From the NCBI GenBank assembly GCA_003249255.1, contig QKJP01000049.1, positions 186,001-250,000 on the forward strand: a stretch of 64,000 nucleotides of DNA, written 5' to 3'. The notes below the pieces were generated by a model that was given only the letters and a program-made list of their open reading frames with translations, ran no database searches and was not told the origin of the DNA. The first letter of the stretch is position 1; the number at the start of each line of letters is the position of its first letter. The translations under genes and the position numbers were made by a program. This DNA comes from Bacteroidales bacterium (GTDB taxonomy: Bacteria; Bacteroidota; Bacteroidia; Bacteroidales; Marinilabiliaceae). This document shows, piece by piece, positions 1 to 7,677 of the stretch.

Positions 1-1200
1 CATACCCTGACCAATCATACGAAGACCTTTCTGAATGGCTTCTTCGAAATTACGACCAATGGCCATAATCTCACCTACCGACTTCATCGAAGAACCAATC
101 TCTTTACTTACGCCTGTGAATTTGCCTAAATCCCAACGAGGAATTTTACACACACAGTAGTCAAGCGCAGGCTCGAAGAAAGCAGTAGTTGTTTTTGTAA
201 TAGAGTTTTTCAACTCGTGTAAGCTGTATCCTAAACCTAATTTAGCAGCCACAAATGCAAGTGGATAACCGGTTGCTTTCGATGCTAATGCAGAAGAACG
301 AGATAAACGAGCATTAACCTCAATTACACGGTAATCTTCGGAGTAAGGATCCAACGCATATTGCACGTTACACTCACCAACCACACCAACATTACGGATG
401 ATTTTGATGGCCAACTCACGTAACTTGTGATATTCTGAATTTGATAAAGTTTGAGAAGGAGCGATTACGATACTCTCACCGGTGTGAATTCCAAGCGGGT
501 CGAAGTTCTCCATGTTACAAACTGTGATACAGTTATCGTAAGCATCACGAACCACTTCGTACTCAACCTCTTTCCATCCTTTTAATGATTCCTCAACTAA
601 GATCTGGTTGGAGTAAGAGAATGCGTTCTCTGCGCGTGCCACTAATTCTTTGTCGTTGTTACAGAACCCGGAACCCATACCACCTAAAGTGTAAGCCGCA
701 CGAACGATTAAAGGATATCCAATTTCGTGAGCTGCTTTAAGGGCATCTTCAACCGTTCCAACAGCATGAGATATAGGTGTTTTTACATCAATACTGCGAA
801 GCATGTTTGCGAAAATTTCGCGGTCTTCTGTGTTGATGATAGATTGAACAGGCGTACCTAAAACTTCAACGTTGTACTTTTCTAAAGTACCGGCTTCAAA
901 AAGTTTAGTTCCACAGTTCAGCGCAGTTTGTCCACCAAACGCCAAAAGAATTCCATCGGGTTTTTCTTTCTTAAATACCTCTTCCACAAAAAATGGAGTT
1001 ACAGGCAAAAAGTAAATTTTGTCGGCGATACCTTCCGATGTCTGTACAGTCGCAATATTCGGATTCACCAATACAGTTTCAATGCCTTCTTCTTTTAAGG
1101 CTTTTAATGCTTGTGAACCTGAATAGTCAAACTCACCGGCTTCCCCGATTTTAAGTGCTCCGGACCCCAGAACTACTACCTTTTTGACGTCTTTCTTCAT
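1..1200 (-). CDS. carB: Carbamoyl-phosphate synthase large subunit, N-terminal 400 codons (cut by window edge)
   Basis: Makes carbamoyl phosphate from bicarbonate, ATP and ammonia passed from CarA; the product feeds arginine and pyrimidine synthesis. I translated the minus strand by eye: it opens at 1200 with [20 protein letters not shown], followed by the family's EFDYSGSQA segment and then the ATP-grasp domain with [11 protein letters not shown] and [20 protein letters not shown]. The frame is open to position 1, so only the first carboxy-phosphate domain is visible and the gene continues outside the window. It is divergent from argR. Its partner carA lies about 32 kb away at the other end of the arginine locus rather than next to it. 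A likely ARG box sits between the start and the inferred promoter. Confidence 0.97.
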   Translation of the reverse strand, partial: MKKDVKKVVVLGSGALKIGEAGEFDYSGSQALKALKEEGIETVLVNPNIATVQTSEGIADKIYFLPVTPFFVEEVFKKEKPDGILLAFGGQTALNCGTKLFEAGTLEKYNVEVLGTPVQSIINTEDREIFANMLRSIDVKTPISHAVGTVEDALKAAHEIGYPLIVRAAYTLGGMGSGFCNNDKELVARAENAFSYSNQILVEESLKGWKEVEYEVVRDAYDNCITVCNMENFDPLGIHTGESIVIAPSQTLSNSEYHKLRELAIKIIRNVGVVGECNVQYALDPYSEDYRVIEVNARLSRSSALASKATGYPLAFVAAKLGLGYSLHELKNSITKTTTAFFEPALDYCVCKIPRWDLGKFTGVSKEIGSSMKSVGEIMAIGRNFEEAIQKGLRMIGQGM

Positions 1201-1244
1201 CTTTATATATAATTAATTATTTCCCAATCGTTCGATACTCCTAC

Positions 1245-1258
1245 TCTATATTTATGCA
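1245..1258 (-). promoter_or_regulatory. ARG-box-like operator in front of carB
   Basis: Read on the minus strand the site is TGCATAAATATAGA. The left half matches the ARG box pattern TGnAT-wwww-ATnCA well and the right half poorly. It lies 12 bp downstream of AAAATTTG (1278-1271), a one-mismatch -7 element with a TTGG about 18 bp further upstream. That places it just after the expected transcription start, the same arrangement as the second box at argR. Binding by ArgR is inferred. Confidence 0.4.
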
Positions 1259-1511
1259 GAAAATTTTTCGCAAATTTTTTTTGGCTACTTTCAGCCAATT
1301 CCGTCCAATTAAACACTATCTCTCTGTTAGACAGATTTTTAATCTGAATTTTATAAAAACTAAAAAATAAGAATAAATGGAATAAAAATAAAGGGAGGGT
1401 ATGCAAAAAATCTGTATATGTGCTGTTGATAGTCACGTGCAGGCGTATGTTTTATGCAATTTGCAAATGTATTTTGTCGTGCAAAAATACACTTTTTTTC
1501 TAAAAAAACAC

Positions 1512-1541
1512 TTTGACTTTAAGATTTTATGAATAAATTTG
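1512..1541 (+). promoter_or_regulatory. argR promoter, Bacteroidota type (-33 TTTG, -7 TAAATTTG)
   Basis: TTTG at 1512-1515 and TAAATTTG at 1534-1541 are 18 bp apart, close to the Bacteroidota primary-sigma consensus TTTG-N19-TAnnTTTG. Transcription would start near 1546-1550, about 20 nt before the argR ATG. The -7 element lies inside the first ARG-box-like palindrome. Confidence 0.6.
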
Positions 1542-1564
1542 CATCGCTAATGTATAAATATGCA
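1530..1564 (+). promoter_or_regulatory. Tandem ARG boxes over the argR promoter
   Basis: Two 14-bp palindromes, TGAATAAATTTGCA (1530-1543) and TGTATAAATATGCA (1551-1564), both fit TGnAT-wwww-ATnCA closely. They start 21 bp apart, the two-helical-turn spacing known for paired ARG boxes bound by the ArgR hexamer in E. coli. The first covers the -7 element and the second the transcription start. This predicts arginine-dependent autorepression of argR and the genes read through from it. The match is seen; the binding is inferred. Confidence 0.6.
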
Positions 1565-1569
1565 TTGAG

Positions 1570-2052
1570 ATGAAAATTAAGGCCAAACGATTAATGGTTA
1601 TCAAACAGTTGTTAAGTGAGCAGCACATTGCATCACAGGACGAACTATTGTCGTTGCTCAATAAGCAAAAAATTAAGGTGACTCAGGCCACATTATCGCG
1701 CGACCTTAAATATTTGAAGGTAGCCAAAGTGCCCGATGCATTAAGTGGATATAAATATGTTATACCTACAGATATCATACAAAGGCAAGAAGATGAAAAC
1801 CTTTACGACGATTTTCCGTTAAGCAGCGTTGAGTCGATCGAGTTTTCGGGCAACATGGCTGTTTTAAAAACCCGTCCGGGCTTTGCCAATGGCGTAGCGT
1901 CGGTTATTGACAGTCATGGACCTTATGAAATATTAGGGACCATTGCAGGTGATGACACGATTTTAATAATTAGTCGTGAAGGCATCACGAAATCAGATGT
2001 AGTAAATGCATTAGCATTATTTATACCCGGTTTAAAAGAAAAGGTAGTTTAA
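1570..2052 (+). CDS. argR: Arginine repressor ArgR
   Basis: A transcription factor that senses arginine and binds ARG boxes as a hexamer. The 160 residues have the family layout: an N-terminal winged helix (about 1-75) with the DNA-contact segment KVTQATLSRDLKYL, and a C-terminal oligomerisation and arginine-binding domain (about 85-160) with TRPGFANGVASVID and GTIAGDDTILII, the Gly-Thr-Ile-Ala-Gly-Asp-Asp motif being the arginine-binding one. Length is normal for the family (about 150-160). It is the first gene of the plus-strand arginine run, with the next gene 21 bp downstream. The two ARG boxes directly upstream point to autoregulation. Confidence 0.96.
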   Translation: MKIKAKRLMVIKQLLSEQHIASQDELLSLLNKQKIKVTQATLSRDLKYLKVAKVPDALSGYKYVIPTDIIQRQEDENLYDDFPLSSVESIEFSGNMAVLKTRPGFANGVASVIDSHGPYEILGTIAGDDTILIISREGITKSDVVNALALFIPGLKEKVV

Positions 2053-2073
2053 TCTATTGGGAAGTTAAAAACG

Positions 2074-2682
2074 ATGAGTGAATTTAAAATTGTGGTTGCC
2101 GGCGACGAGCATTTGTCTTATGTAGACATTATTTTGGAAACCATTGCAGATGCTGCCAGAGTGCGTGGTACAGGTATTGCAAAACGTAATCCTGAATACG
2201 TAAAAAAGAAAATCACAGAAGGGAAAGCGATCATTGCTTTACTTGGAGAACGATTTGCCGGTTTTTGTTACATCGAATCGTGGGGGCACGATAAATTTGT
2301 AGCTAACTCAGGTTTAATTGTGGTGGATGAATTTCGTGGGCATGGATTGGCAAAAGCTATCAAAGCAGAAGCCTTTAAGTTGTCGAGGAAAAAATTTCCG
2401 GATGCTAAAATTTTTGGTTTAACAACCGGCTTAGCGGTGATGAAGATTAACTCAGAGCTAGGTTATAAGCCTGTTACTTTCTCTGAATTAACGGATGACG
2501 AGGAATTTTGGAAAGGTTGCCAAAGCTGTGTGAACTACGACATTCTTCAACGCACACAACGCAAACATTGCTTGTGTACAGGCATGTTATATGATCCTGC
2601 AAAAGATTATAAAATTCTGGAGCCTGTTAAAAAGCAGAGTGGAGTTTTTAATAAACTGAAGGCGGCGATAAAAAGAAAGTAG
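2074..2682 (+). CDS. GNAT-family N-acylglutamate synthase of the arginine pathway
   Basis: Probably the first enzyme of arginine synthesis, moving an acyl group (acetyl or, given ArgF' below, succinyl) from CoA to glutamate. The GNAT fold shows the pyrophosphate-binding loop RGHGLA near residues 88-93. The C-terminal part has a cysteine cluster, C149-x2-C152 and C166-x-C168, which could hold a metal; this is outside the plain GNAT core. It sits between argR and argG, 21 bp after argR. No classical argA or argJ is in the window. A Bacteroides thetaiotaomicron homologue of this family has, to my recollection, been assigned this role genetically. The acyl donor is inferred, not shown. Confidence 0.8.
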   Translation: MSEFKIVVAGDEHLSYVDIILETIADAARVRGTGIAKRNPEYVKKKITEGKAIIALLGERFAGFCYIESWGHDKFVANSGLIVVDEFRGHGLAKAIKAEAFKLSRKKFPDAKIFGLTTGLAVMKINSELGYKPVTFSELTDDEEFWKGCQSCVNYDILQRTQRKHCLCTGMLYDPAKDYKILEPVKKQSGVFNKLKAAIKRK

Positions 2683-2830
2683 ACGATAGAAGTTAGACAT
2701 TAGATAATAGACAGTCTTACTTCTTGTAAAAAGAGAAATAAATAAAATAACATAATCGATCAAGCAAATAGTAAGGAATGTAAATCAGTCTTGATACTCA
2801 CTACTTGATACTTGATACTATTTTTTAAAA
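2683..2830. repeat. Intergenic short repeats before argG (TTAGATAATAGAC and TTGATACT families)
   Basis: The start (2683-2716) carries tagaagttagacattagata and then the word TTAGATAATAGAC, also present after argF' at 26910-26925. The end carries three copies of TTGATACT at 2791, 2805 and 2812, the last two overlapping by one base. No promoter of the TAnnTTTG type and no ARG box was found here, so argG may be read from argR. Confidence 0.6.
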
Positions 2831-2831
2831 G

Positions 2832-4034
2832 ATGAAAGAAAAAGTTGTTTTAGCGTATAGCGGAGGTTTAGATACGTCTTTTTGCGTGAAGTATTTAGCA
2901 GAAGAAAAAAACCTTGATGTTTATTCAGCGATTGCCAATACAGGTGGTTTTTCACCGGAGGAGTTGGAAGACATCAAAACCAAAGCTTATGAGTTAGGTG
3001 TAATCGAGCACGAAACGCTTGATGTAACAGAAAAATACTACGATCGTTGTATTCGTTATATGATTTATGGTAACGTGCTTAAAAACAACACTTACCCATT
3101 ATCGGTAAGTTCAGAGCGCATCTTTCAGGCTTTAGCGATTGTAAATTACGCACGCAAAGTGGGTGCTAAATACATTGCACATGGTAGTACGGGTGCAGGT
3201 AACGACCAGATTCGTTTCGATTTAACATTTCAGGTATTAGCTCCTGAGATTGAAGTAATTGCTCCAATCCGAAACATGAAATTGGCTCGCGAGGAAGAAA
3301 TCAAATACCTAAAAGAACGTGGTGTTGTTCGCGATTGGACAAAGATGGAATATTCGATCAACAAAGGCCTTTGGGGAACCAGTATCGGAGGTAAAGAAAC
3401 TTTAACATCAAACCAAGGTTTACCGGAAGCGGCTTACCCTAGTCAATTAATGACCAACAAAGAAGAAGAGTTAACCATTGAGTTTAAGGCTGGTGAGATT
3501 CACAAAGTGAACGGTACAGAATATACTAATAAGATCGAAGCCATTAAGGCGATCGAAGAAGTTGGTGCGGCTCATGCCATTGGTCGTGACATTCACGTGG
3601 GTGATACCATCATTGGGATTAAAGGTCGTGTAGGTTTCGAGGCAGCAGCGCCAATCTTAATCATCAAAGCTCACCATGCTTTAGAGAAGCACACGTTAAC
3701 TAAGTGGCAAATGCATTGGAAAGAGCAATTGGGTAACTGGTACGGAATGTTCTTACACGAGTCTCAGTACTTAGAGCCATCTATGCGTAACATCGAGGCA
3801 TTCTTAGAAAGCACTCAGAAGAACGTAAACGGTAAAGTAATCTTGAAATTGAAAGAATACCGTTTCGAGATTGTTGGCATCGAGTCTGACAATAACTTAA
3901 TGAGCTCGAAGTTTGGCGAGTACGGCGAGATGAATAAATTGTGGGATGCTCGTGATGTGGAAGGTTTTACTACCATTCTTGCTACTCCATTGAAAATTTA
4001 CAATGCGGTTAATAAAGATGAACTTGATTTTTAA
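2832..4034 (+). CDS. argG: Argininosuccinate synthase
   Basis: Joins citrulline and aspartate with ATP to make argininosuccinate, the penultimate arginine step. The 400-residue protein begins MKEKVVLAYSGGLDTS, the N-type ATP pyrophosphatase loop (SGGLDTS) at residues 10-16, and carries the family segments AHGSTGAGNDQIRF and EYSINKGLWGTSIGG. Length matches bacterial ArgG (about 400). The upstream gap of 149 bp is filled with short repeats rather than a clear promoter, and argC follows after 116 bp that contain another repeat element. Confidence 0.98.
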   Translation: MKEKVVLAYSGGLDTSFCVKYLAEEKNLDVYSAIANTGGFSPEELEDIKTKAYELGVIEHETLDVTEKYYDRCIRYMIYGNVLKNNTYPLSVSSERIFQALAIVNYARKVGAKYIAHGSTGAGNDQIRFDLTFQVLAPEIEVIAPIRNMKLAREEEIKYLKERGVVRDWTKMEYSINKGLWGTSIGGKETLTSNQGLPEAAYPSQLMTNKEEELTIEFKAGEIHKVNGTEYTNKIEAIKAIEEVGAAHAIGRDIHVGDTIIGIKGRVGFEAAAPILIIKAHHALEKHTLTKWQMHWKEQLGNWYGMFLHESQYLEPSMRNIEAFLESTQKNVNGKVILKLKEYRFEIVGIESDNNLMSSKFGEYGEMNKLWDARDVEGFTTILATPLKIYNAVNKDELDF

Positions 4035-4053
4035 TTAAATCACTTAAAATATT

Positions 4054-4139
4054 AAACACAGAGACACGGAGTCACGGAGATTTTTTTAATTCACTCTGTG
4101 CCTTTGTGCCCCACCTGCATCGGGCTGGTCTGTGTTAAA
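4054..4139. repeat. Dispersed palindromic repeat, ACACAGAGACAC family (copy 1, before argC)
   Basis: The argG-argC gap holds AACACAGAGACACGGAGTC, a T-run, then CACTCTGTGCCTTTGTG, and closes with TCTGTGTTAAAC. The ends are complementary (AACACAGA / TCTGTGTT), so the element can fold into a long hairpin. A second copy with the same layout lies at 21451-21523. The element ends 12 bp before the argC start. Confidence 0.7.
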
Positions 4140-4150
4140 CTAAATTTAAT

Positions 4151-5116
4151 ATGATTAAAGTTGGAATTATAGGGGGAGCCGGATACACTGCCGGTGAACT
4201 TATTAGAATATTATTAAACCACCCGATTGCTGAGATGATTTTCATCCAGAGTGAGAGTCAGGCCGGTTTACCTATCACCGATATTCACAAAGATTTAATT
4301 GGTGAGACAGATCTTACTTTTGCTGCGAAACCAAATTACAATGAGGCCGATGTGCTTTTCCTTTGCATGGGGCATGGTCGTTCAAAAGCATTTGTTGATG
4401 CTTTACCGGCAGATTTTGACGGTAAGATTGTTGACTTAAGTAACGATTACCGTTTGAATGAAAATGCAGAAGGTTTCGTTTATGGTTTACCAGAGTGCAA
4501 CAAAGAAGATATTGAATCTTCTAACAAAATTGCCAATCCGGGTTGTTTTGCAACGGCTATCCAGATTGCTTTATTGCCATTGGCTGATAAAGGTATCTTA
4601 AATGAGATTCATGTGCATGCCATTACCGGTTCTACCGGCGCTGGACAAGCACCAACAGAAACTTCTCATTTTAGCTGGAGAAACAATAACATCTCTGTTT
4701 ACAAATCATTCTCGCACCAGCACTTAGGTGAGATAGGTGAGACCATGGTTCAGTTACAACCGGATTTTGATAAAGACATCAACTTTGTACCTTTCCGTGG
4801 TGATTTCCCTCGTGGAATTATGGCATCGGTTTACATGGATTGTGATTTATCGGAAGAAGAAGCGGTTCAATTGTACAAGAACTACTATGCAGATGCAGCT
4901 TTTACTTTTGTAGTTGATAAAAACCCGGATGTTAAGATGGTGGTGAATACCAACAAGGGCATTGTATATGTAAAGAAATATGGCAGAAAATTACACATCA
5001 TCAGCTGTATCGACAACCTGTTAAAAGGAGCATCCGGACAAGCCGTTCAGAACATGAACCTGATGTTTGGATTGGAAGAGACAATGGGATTAAAGCTTAA
5101 ACCGGTAGCTTTTTAA
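4151..5116 (+). CDS. argC: N-acyl-gamma-glutamyl-phosphate reductase
   Basis: NADPH-dependent reduction of N-acylglutamyl phosphate to the semialdehyde, third step of the acyl cycle. The N-terminal Rossmann motif is GIIGGAGYTAGEL (residues 5-17), and the catalytic cysteine is C132 in NPGCFATAIQ. HAITGSTGAGQ and the C-terminal NLLKGASGQAVQN segment are typical of the family. At 321 residues it is of the shorter bacterial type. It is followed by a good terminator at 5221-5258, so argD is probably not simply co-transcribed with it. The substrate is named N-acyl because ArgF' suggests succinyl intermediates. Confidence 0.97.
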   Translation: MIKVGIIGGAGYTAGELIRILLNHPIAEMIFIQSESQAGLPITDIHKDLIGETDLTFAAKPNYNEADVLFLCMGHGRSKAFVDALPADFDGKIVDLSNDYRLNENAEGFVYGLPECNKEDIESSNKIANPGCFATAIQIALLPLADKGILNEIHVHAITGSTGAGQAPTETSHFSWRNNNISVYKSFSHQHLGEIGETMVQLQPDFDKDINFVPFRGDFPRGIMASVYMDCDLSEEEAVQLYKNYYADAAFTFVVDKNPDVKMVVNTNKGIVYVKKYGRKLHIISCIDNLLKGASGQAVQNMNLMFGLEETMGLKLKPVAF

Positions 5117-5126
5117 AGTTTAGAGT

Positions 5127-5157
5127 ACGGAGCCCGAATTTCGGAGTCCGGAGTTTA
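5127..5157. repeat. GGAGTCCGGAGT-type short repeat
   Basis: The stretch just after argC contains acggagcccgaatttcggag followed by tccggagt, rich in overlapping CGGAGT/CCGGAG words. A related block (GGACTTTGGACTTCGGACT in the other orientation) follows the citrate synthase gene at about 32955-33006. It is a short low-complexity intergenic repeat with no visible coding role. Confidence 0.5.
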
Positions 5158-5220
5158 ATACTTTCCAACAAGAAAATCCTTTCGGATATTAAAAGATCTT
5201 TACATATTGAGGAAATGTGA

Positions 5221-5258
5221 GGCAGTAGTGAGATATAAATTACTATCTGCCTTTTTTT
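5221..5258 (+). terminator. Intrinsic terminator after argC
   Basis: The arms GGCAGTAGTGA and TTACTATCTGCC pair with one bulge and close a short AT-rich loop; they are followed directly by seven T residues. It stands about 105 bp after the argC stop. Confidence 0.75.
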
Positions 5259-5266
5259 ACATCAAG

Positions 5267-5363
5267 AAAAAAAAGGGCCAACGGCCCGAAATACATTAGC
5301 ATAGGGTGTAGCCCTATGTAATAAAACACAAATCATACTACTAAGCCCTGAAGGGGCGAAGTC
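5267..5363. repeat. Three-hairpin dispersed repeat, GCCCTGAAGGGGC family (copy 1, before argD)
   Basis: Three GC-rich hairpins lie in an AT-rich background: GGGCC-aac-GGCCC (5275-5287), CATAGGG-tgtag-CCCTATG (5300-5318) and GCCC-tgaag-GGGC (5345-5357 region). The layout is the same in copy 2 at 26951-27040, in front of argB. Compensating differences between the copies keep each stem, which points to selection on structure or to a mobile non-coding element. It ends about 15 bp before the argD ATG. Confidence 0.75.
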
Positions 5364-5377
5364 AAAATACAAAAACC

Positions 5378-6505
5378 ATGGAACTATTCGACGTATATCC
5401 TCTATTCGACATCACACCAGTTAAAGGTGAAGGTTGCTATATCTGGGACGATAAAGGCACCAAATATTTAGATTTATATGGTGGTCATGCAGTTATTTCT
5501 GTAGGTCACAGTCATCCACATTATGTAGAGCGCATTACAGAGCAAGTAAAGAAAATTGGTTTTTACTCAAACTCTGTTCAGAATCCAATGCAAAAAGAAT
5601 TGGCTCATAAATTGGGGCAGCTTTCAGGTTTGGAAGATTTTACACTTTTCTTATGCAACTCAGGTGCAGAAGCTAATGAGAACGCTCTTAAATTGGCATC
5701 ATTCCACACAGGAAGATCAAAAGTTGTGGCTTTCCAAAAAGGGTTCCATGGTCGTACATCGGGTGCGGTGGCAATTACCGATAATCCAAAAATCATTGCA
5801 CCATTCAATGCAAAACATGAGGTAAGCATTTTACCATTAAATGATATCGATGCGGTTGAGCAAGAATTAAAAAACAACGATGTTGCTGCTGTTATCATCG
5901 AGGGTATTCAAGGCATTGCAGGAATCATCACTCCGGATGCTTCATTCTTAGAAGCATTAGAGCCACTGTGCAAAAAATACGGTGCTGTTTTAATTCTTGA
6001 TGAAGTACAGTCTGGTTATGGACGTTCGGGTAAATTCTTTGGTTTTCAACACACCAATGTAAAGCCTGATTTAGTAACCATGGCCAAAGGAATGGGTAAT
6101 GGTTTCCCGGTTGGTGGGGTTTTAATTTCACCAATGTTCGAGGCTAGCTATGGTCTATTAGGCACTACTTTTGGAGGAAATTACCTGGCTTGTGCGGCTT
6201 CTTTGGCCGTTTTAGAGATTATCGAGCAAGAAAAACTGGTTGAAAATGCAAAAAAAGTGGGTGATCATCTGCTGTCTAAACTGGTAGGGAAGGCTGAAAT
6301 TAAGGAGCTTAGAGGATCAGGCCTGATGATTGGTGTGGAGTATCACGAAAAAATTGCTGATTTAAGACGTAAATTATTATTCGAAAAATGTATTTTTACA
6401 GGAGTAGCTGGCACTAATACTGTGCGGTTACTACCACCACTAAATCTGACCATAGATCAAGCGGACTTTTTCCTAAAGTCTCTTGGCGAGATTCCCAATA
6501 GTTAA
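5378..6505 (+). CDS. argD: N-acylornithine aminotransferase
   Basis: A PLP-dependent class III aminotransferase that converts the acylglutamate semialdehyde to N-acylornithine. Seen are the PLP-contact segment CNSGAEANENALKLA, the DEVQSGYGRSGK segment with the aspartate that contacts the pyridine nitrogen, and the Schiff-base lysine K237 in TMAKGMGNGFP. Length is 375 residues, normal for Bacteroidota ArgD. It is separated from argC by a terminator and a three-hairpin repeat, and from the HNH gene by 75 bp. It is the last arginine gene before the 16-kb interruption. The same enzyme could act on succinylated substrate. Confidence 0.96.
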   Translation: MELFDVYPLFDITPVKGEGCYIWDDKGTKYLDLYGGHAVISVGHSHPHYVERITEQVKKIGFYSNSVQNPMQKELAHKLGQLSGLEDFTLFLCNSGAEANENALKLASFHTGRSKVVAFQKGFHGRTSGAVAITDNPKIIAPFNAKHEVSILPLNDIDAVEQELKNNDVAAVIIEGIQGIAGIITPDASFLEALEPLCKKYGAVLILDEVQSGYGRSGKFFGFQHTNVKPDLVTMAKGMGNGFPVGGVLISPMFEASYGLLGTTFGGNYLACAASLAVLEIIEQEKLVENAKKVGDHLLSKLVGKAEIKELRGSGLMIGVEYHEKIADLRRKLLFEKCIFTGVAGTNTVRLLPPLNLTIDQADFFLKSLGEIPNS

Positions 6506-6548
6506 TTAAAGCTGTGTTATTATTGTAGTTGACATAATGATGTGACTA

Positions 6549-6581
6549 TTGTTTAACATTGCTTATAAATATTTTAAACAA
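6549..6581. promoter_or_regulatory. Inverted repeat at the start of the HNH gene
   Basis: TTGTTTAA (6549-6556) and TTAAACAA (6574-6581) form a perfect 8-bp inverted repeat with a 17-bp AT-rich spacer; the right arm runs into the ATG. It could be an operator or an mRNA hairpin that hides the start. Function is not shown. Confidence 0.35.
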
Positions 6582-7186
6582 TGGTCAAGTCCCACTGGAA
6601 TGAAGAATGGAAAGAATTACATTTTGAAGAAGGAGCTTTAAAAAAACGATATGCTGTTTCTAACTATGGCAGATTAGTAAGCTTCACAGAAAAAATCGAA
6701 AAAGGAGACATTATAAAAGGGGGAAAGCTTCGAGGCTACCCCACTTTACCTCTCCGGCCATTTGGAAAATCTAAAACATACTATGTTCACAAGTTAGTTG
6801 CTGAACATTTTCTGGAAAAGGAAAATGAAGAACAGCAATATGTTATTCACCGCGACTACAACAAAGGCAATAACTTTATCGATAACCTACAATGGGCCGG
6901 TAAAGACGAAATGTTTGCCCACCAGCAACTGAATCCTGCCGTTACCGAGGCGCGCGAAAAGCAAAAAGGGCGTAAAACTCAGCAAGGTCATAAATTAACG
7001 GCTACACAGGTAATGCGCCTGAAAAAGAAAATTCACGATCCCAATCGTAAAACCCGTCTTAAACTTATTGCAAAGCAATTTGGTATTAGCGAAATGCAGC
7101 TATACCGCATTAAGTCGGGTGAAAACTGGGGGCATGTTGAGGTGAATGGTTCGGAGAGAGAGGAGAAATTAAAAAGCATCAAGTAG
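6581..7186 (+). CDS. NUMOD4 / HNH-type endonuclease-like DNA-binding protein
   Basis: The 201 residues combine an N-terminal NUMOD4-like segment (EEWKEL then YAVSNYGRLV, about 8-33), an HNH_3-like core with H-x-D and paired asparagines (VIHRDYNKGNNFIDNLQW, about 87-104), and a C-terminal helix-turn-helix (LKLIAKQFGISEMQLYRI, about 165-182). This is the build of free-standing homing-type endonucleases. The core residues look intact, so cleavage is possible, but a purely regulatory role cannot be excluded. It stands alone between argD and a strong terminator, with no intron or intein around it, at the left edge of the block that splits the arginine/proline genes. Confidence 0.75.
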   Translation: MVKSHWNEEWKELHFEEGALKKRYAVSNYGRLVSFTEKIEKGDIIKGGKLRGYPTLPLRPFGKSKTYYVHKLVAEHFLEKENEEQQYVIHRDYNKGNNFIDNLQWAGKDEMFAHQQLNPAVTEAREKQKGRKTQQGHKLTATQVMRLKKKIHDPNRKTRLKLIAKQFGISEMQLYRIKSGENWGHVEVNGSEREEKLKSIK

Positions 7187-7192
7187 TAAGAA

Positions 7193-7230
7193 AGGAGTAA
7201 TGAGATCTATCTCACTACTCCTGTTTTTTT
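7193..7230 (+). terminator. Intrinsic terminator after the HNH gene
   Basis: A 14-bp stem with one mismatch (arm AGGAGTAATGAGAT) and a tiny loop is followed by G and eight T residues. It closes the plus-strand transcript and stands against the convergent minus-strand operon that ends at 7230. Confidence 0.85.
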
Positions 7231-7676
7231 TATCTTCTAGGCCTTGTGCCTGAACTCAAGCCTCCTACTAAATCATTCTTGGTGGTTAAAGTATAATCTT
7301 TAAGCGTGTTTGAAGTGATGTGTAAAGTATCTATTTTACTCTTAAAATTATATTTTAAAGTTAGCTCTGGTGAAACTGATATTTCCTCTGTTGCCTCAAC
7401 TTGTATGTAATATACACCTTCTTCCAGGATAGTTGAGAAAAAACCAGACTGTACTGGTTTTAGAACTTCAAAAACATTATTCATTTCAGGGAACGAAGAT
7501 ATCTTAACAAGGGCATTTGTCGTTGTTAAAGTTGTATCTATCTGGTTAATGGTGTCGTTAATAGATACTATTACATCACCTTCTAAATAATAAGTCTTAT
7601 CAGTCTCTTCTTTTTCGCAAGAGATAATCATTAAGCTTACAACAATACTTAGTATTACGATATATGCGTTTTTCAT
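7230..7676 (-). CDS. Small predicted lipoprotein, function unknown
   Basis: The 148-residue product begins with a lipoprotein signal peptide ending in the lipobox LMIISC (C20), followed by an acidic linker CEKEETD. The rest is beta-rich and resembles a single immunoglobulin-like or carboxypeptidase-regulatory type fold, with repeated Thr/Ile/Val stretches and an Arg-rich end. I do not recognise a family. It is the last gene of the minus-strand run that starts with the ECF sigma factor, with a single base between it and the T9SS cargo gene upstream. It may be a surface partner of that protein or of SusCD; this is inferred from position only. Confidence 0.75.
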   Translation of the reverse strand: MKNAYIVILSIVVSLMIISCEKEETDKTYYLEGDVIVSINDTINQIDTTLTTTNALVKISSFPEMNNVFEVLKPVQSGFFSTILEEGVYYIQVEATEEISVSPELTLKYNFKSKIDTLHITSNTLKDYTLTTKNDLVGGLSSGTRPRR

Positions 7677-7677
7677 T

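Larger units (their letters stand above)
1201..1569. other. Divergent carB-argR control region
   Basis: This 369-bp gap is AT-rich and holds promoters for both divergent genes, with ARG-box-like palindromes on both sides (listed separately). A 77-codon minus-strand frame at 1203-1436 ends just before carB, but it overlaps the predicted carB promoter and its composition does not look like a protein. No RNA gene was seen. A 6-bp inverted repeat, TTGGCT/AGCCAA, lies at 1281-1298. Confidence 0.6.

Noticed and set aside
1203-1436. 77-codon minus-strand frame in the carB-argR gap
   Set aside because: It has a low-complexity Phe/Leu-rich composition, overlaps the inferred carB promoter and ARG-like box, and shows no recognisable domain.
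5605-5898. 97-codon minus-strand frame inside argD
   Set aside because: Antisense to a fully conserved argD coding sequence; a shadow frame.
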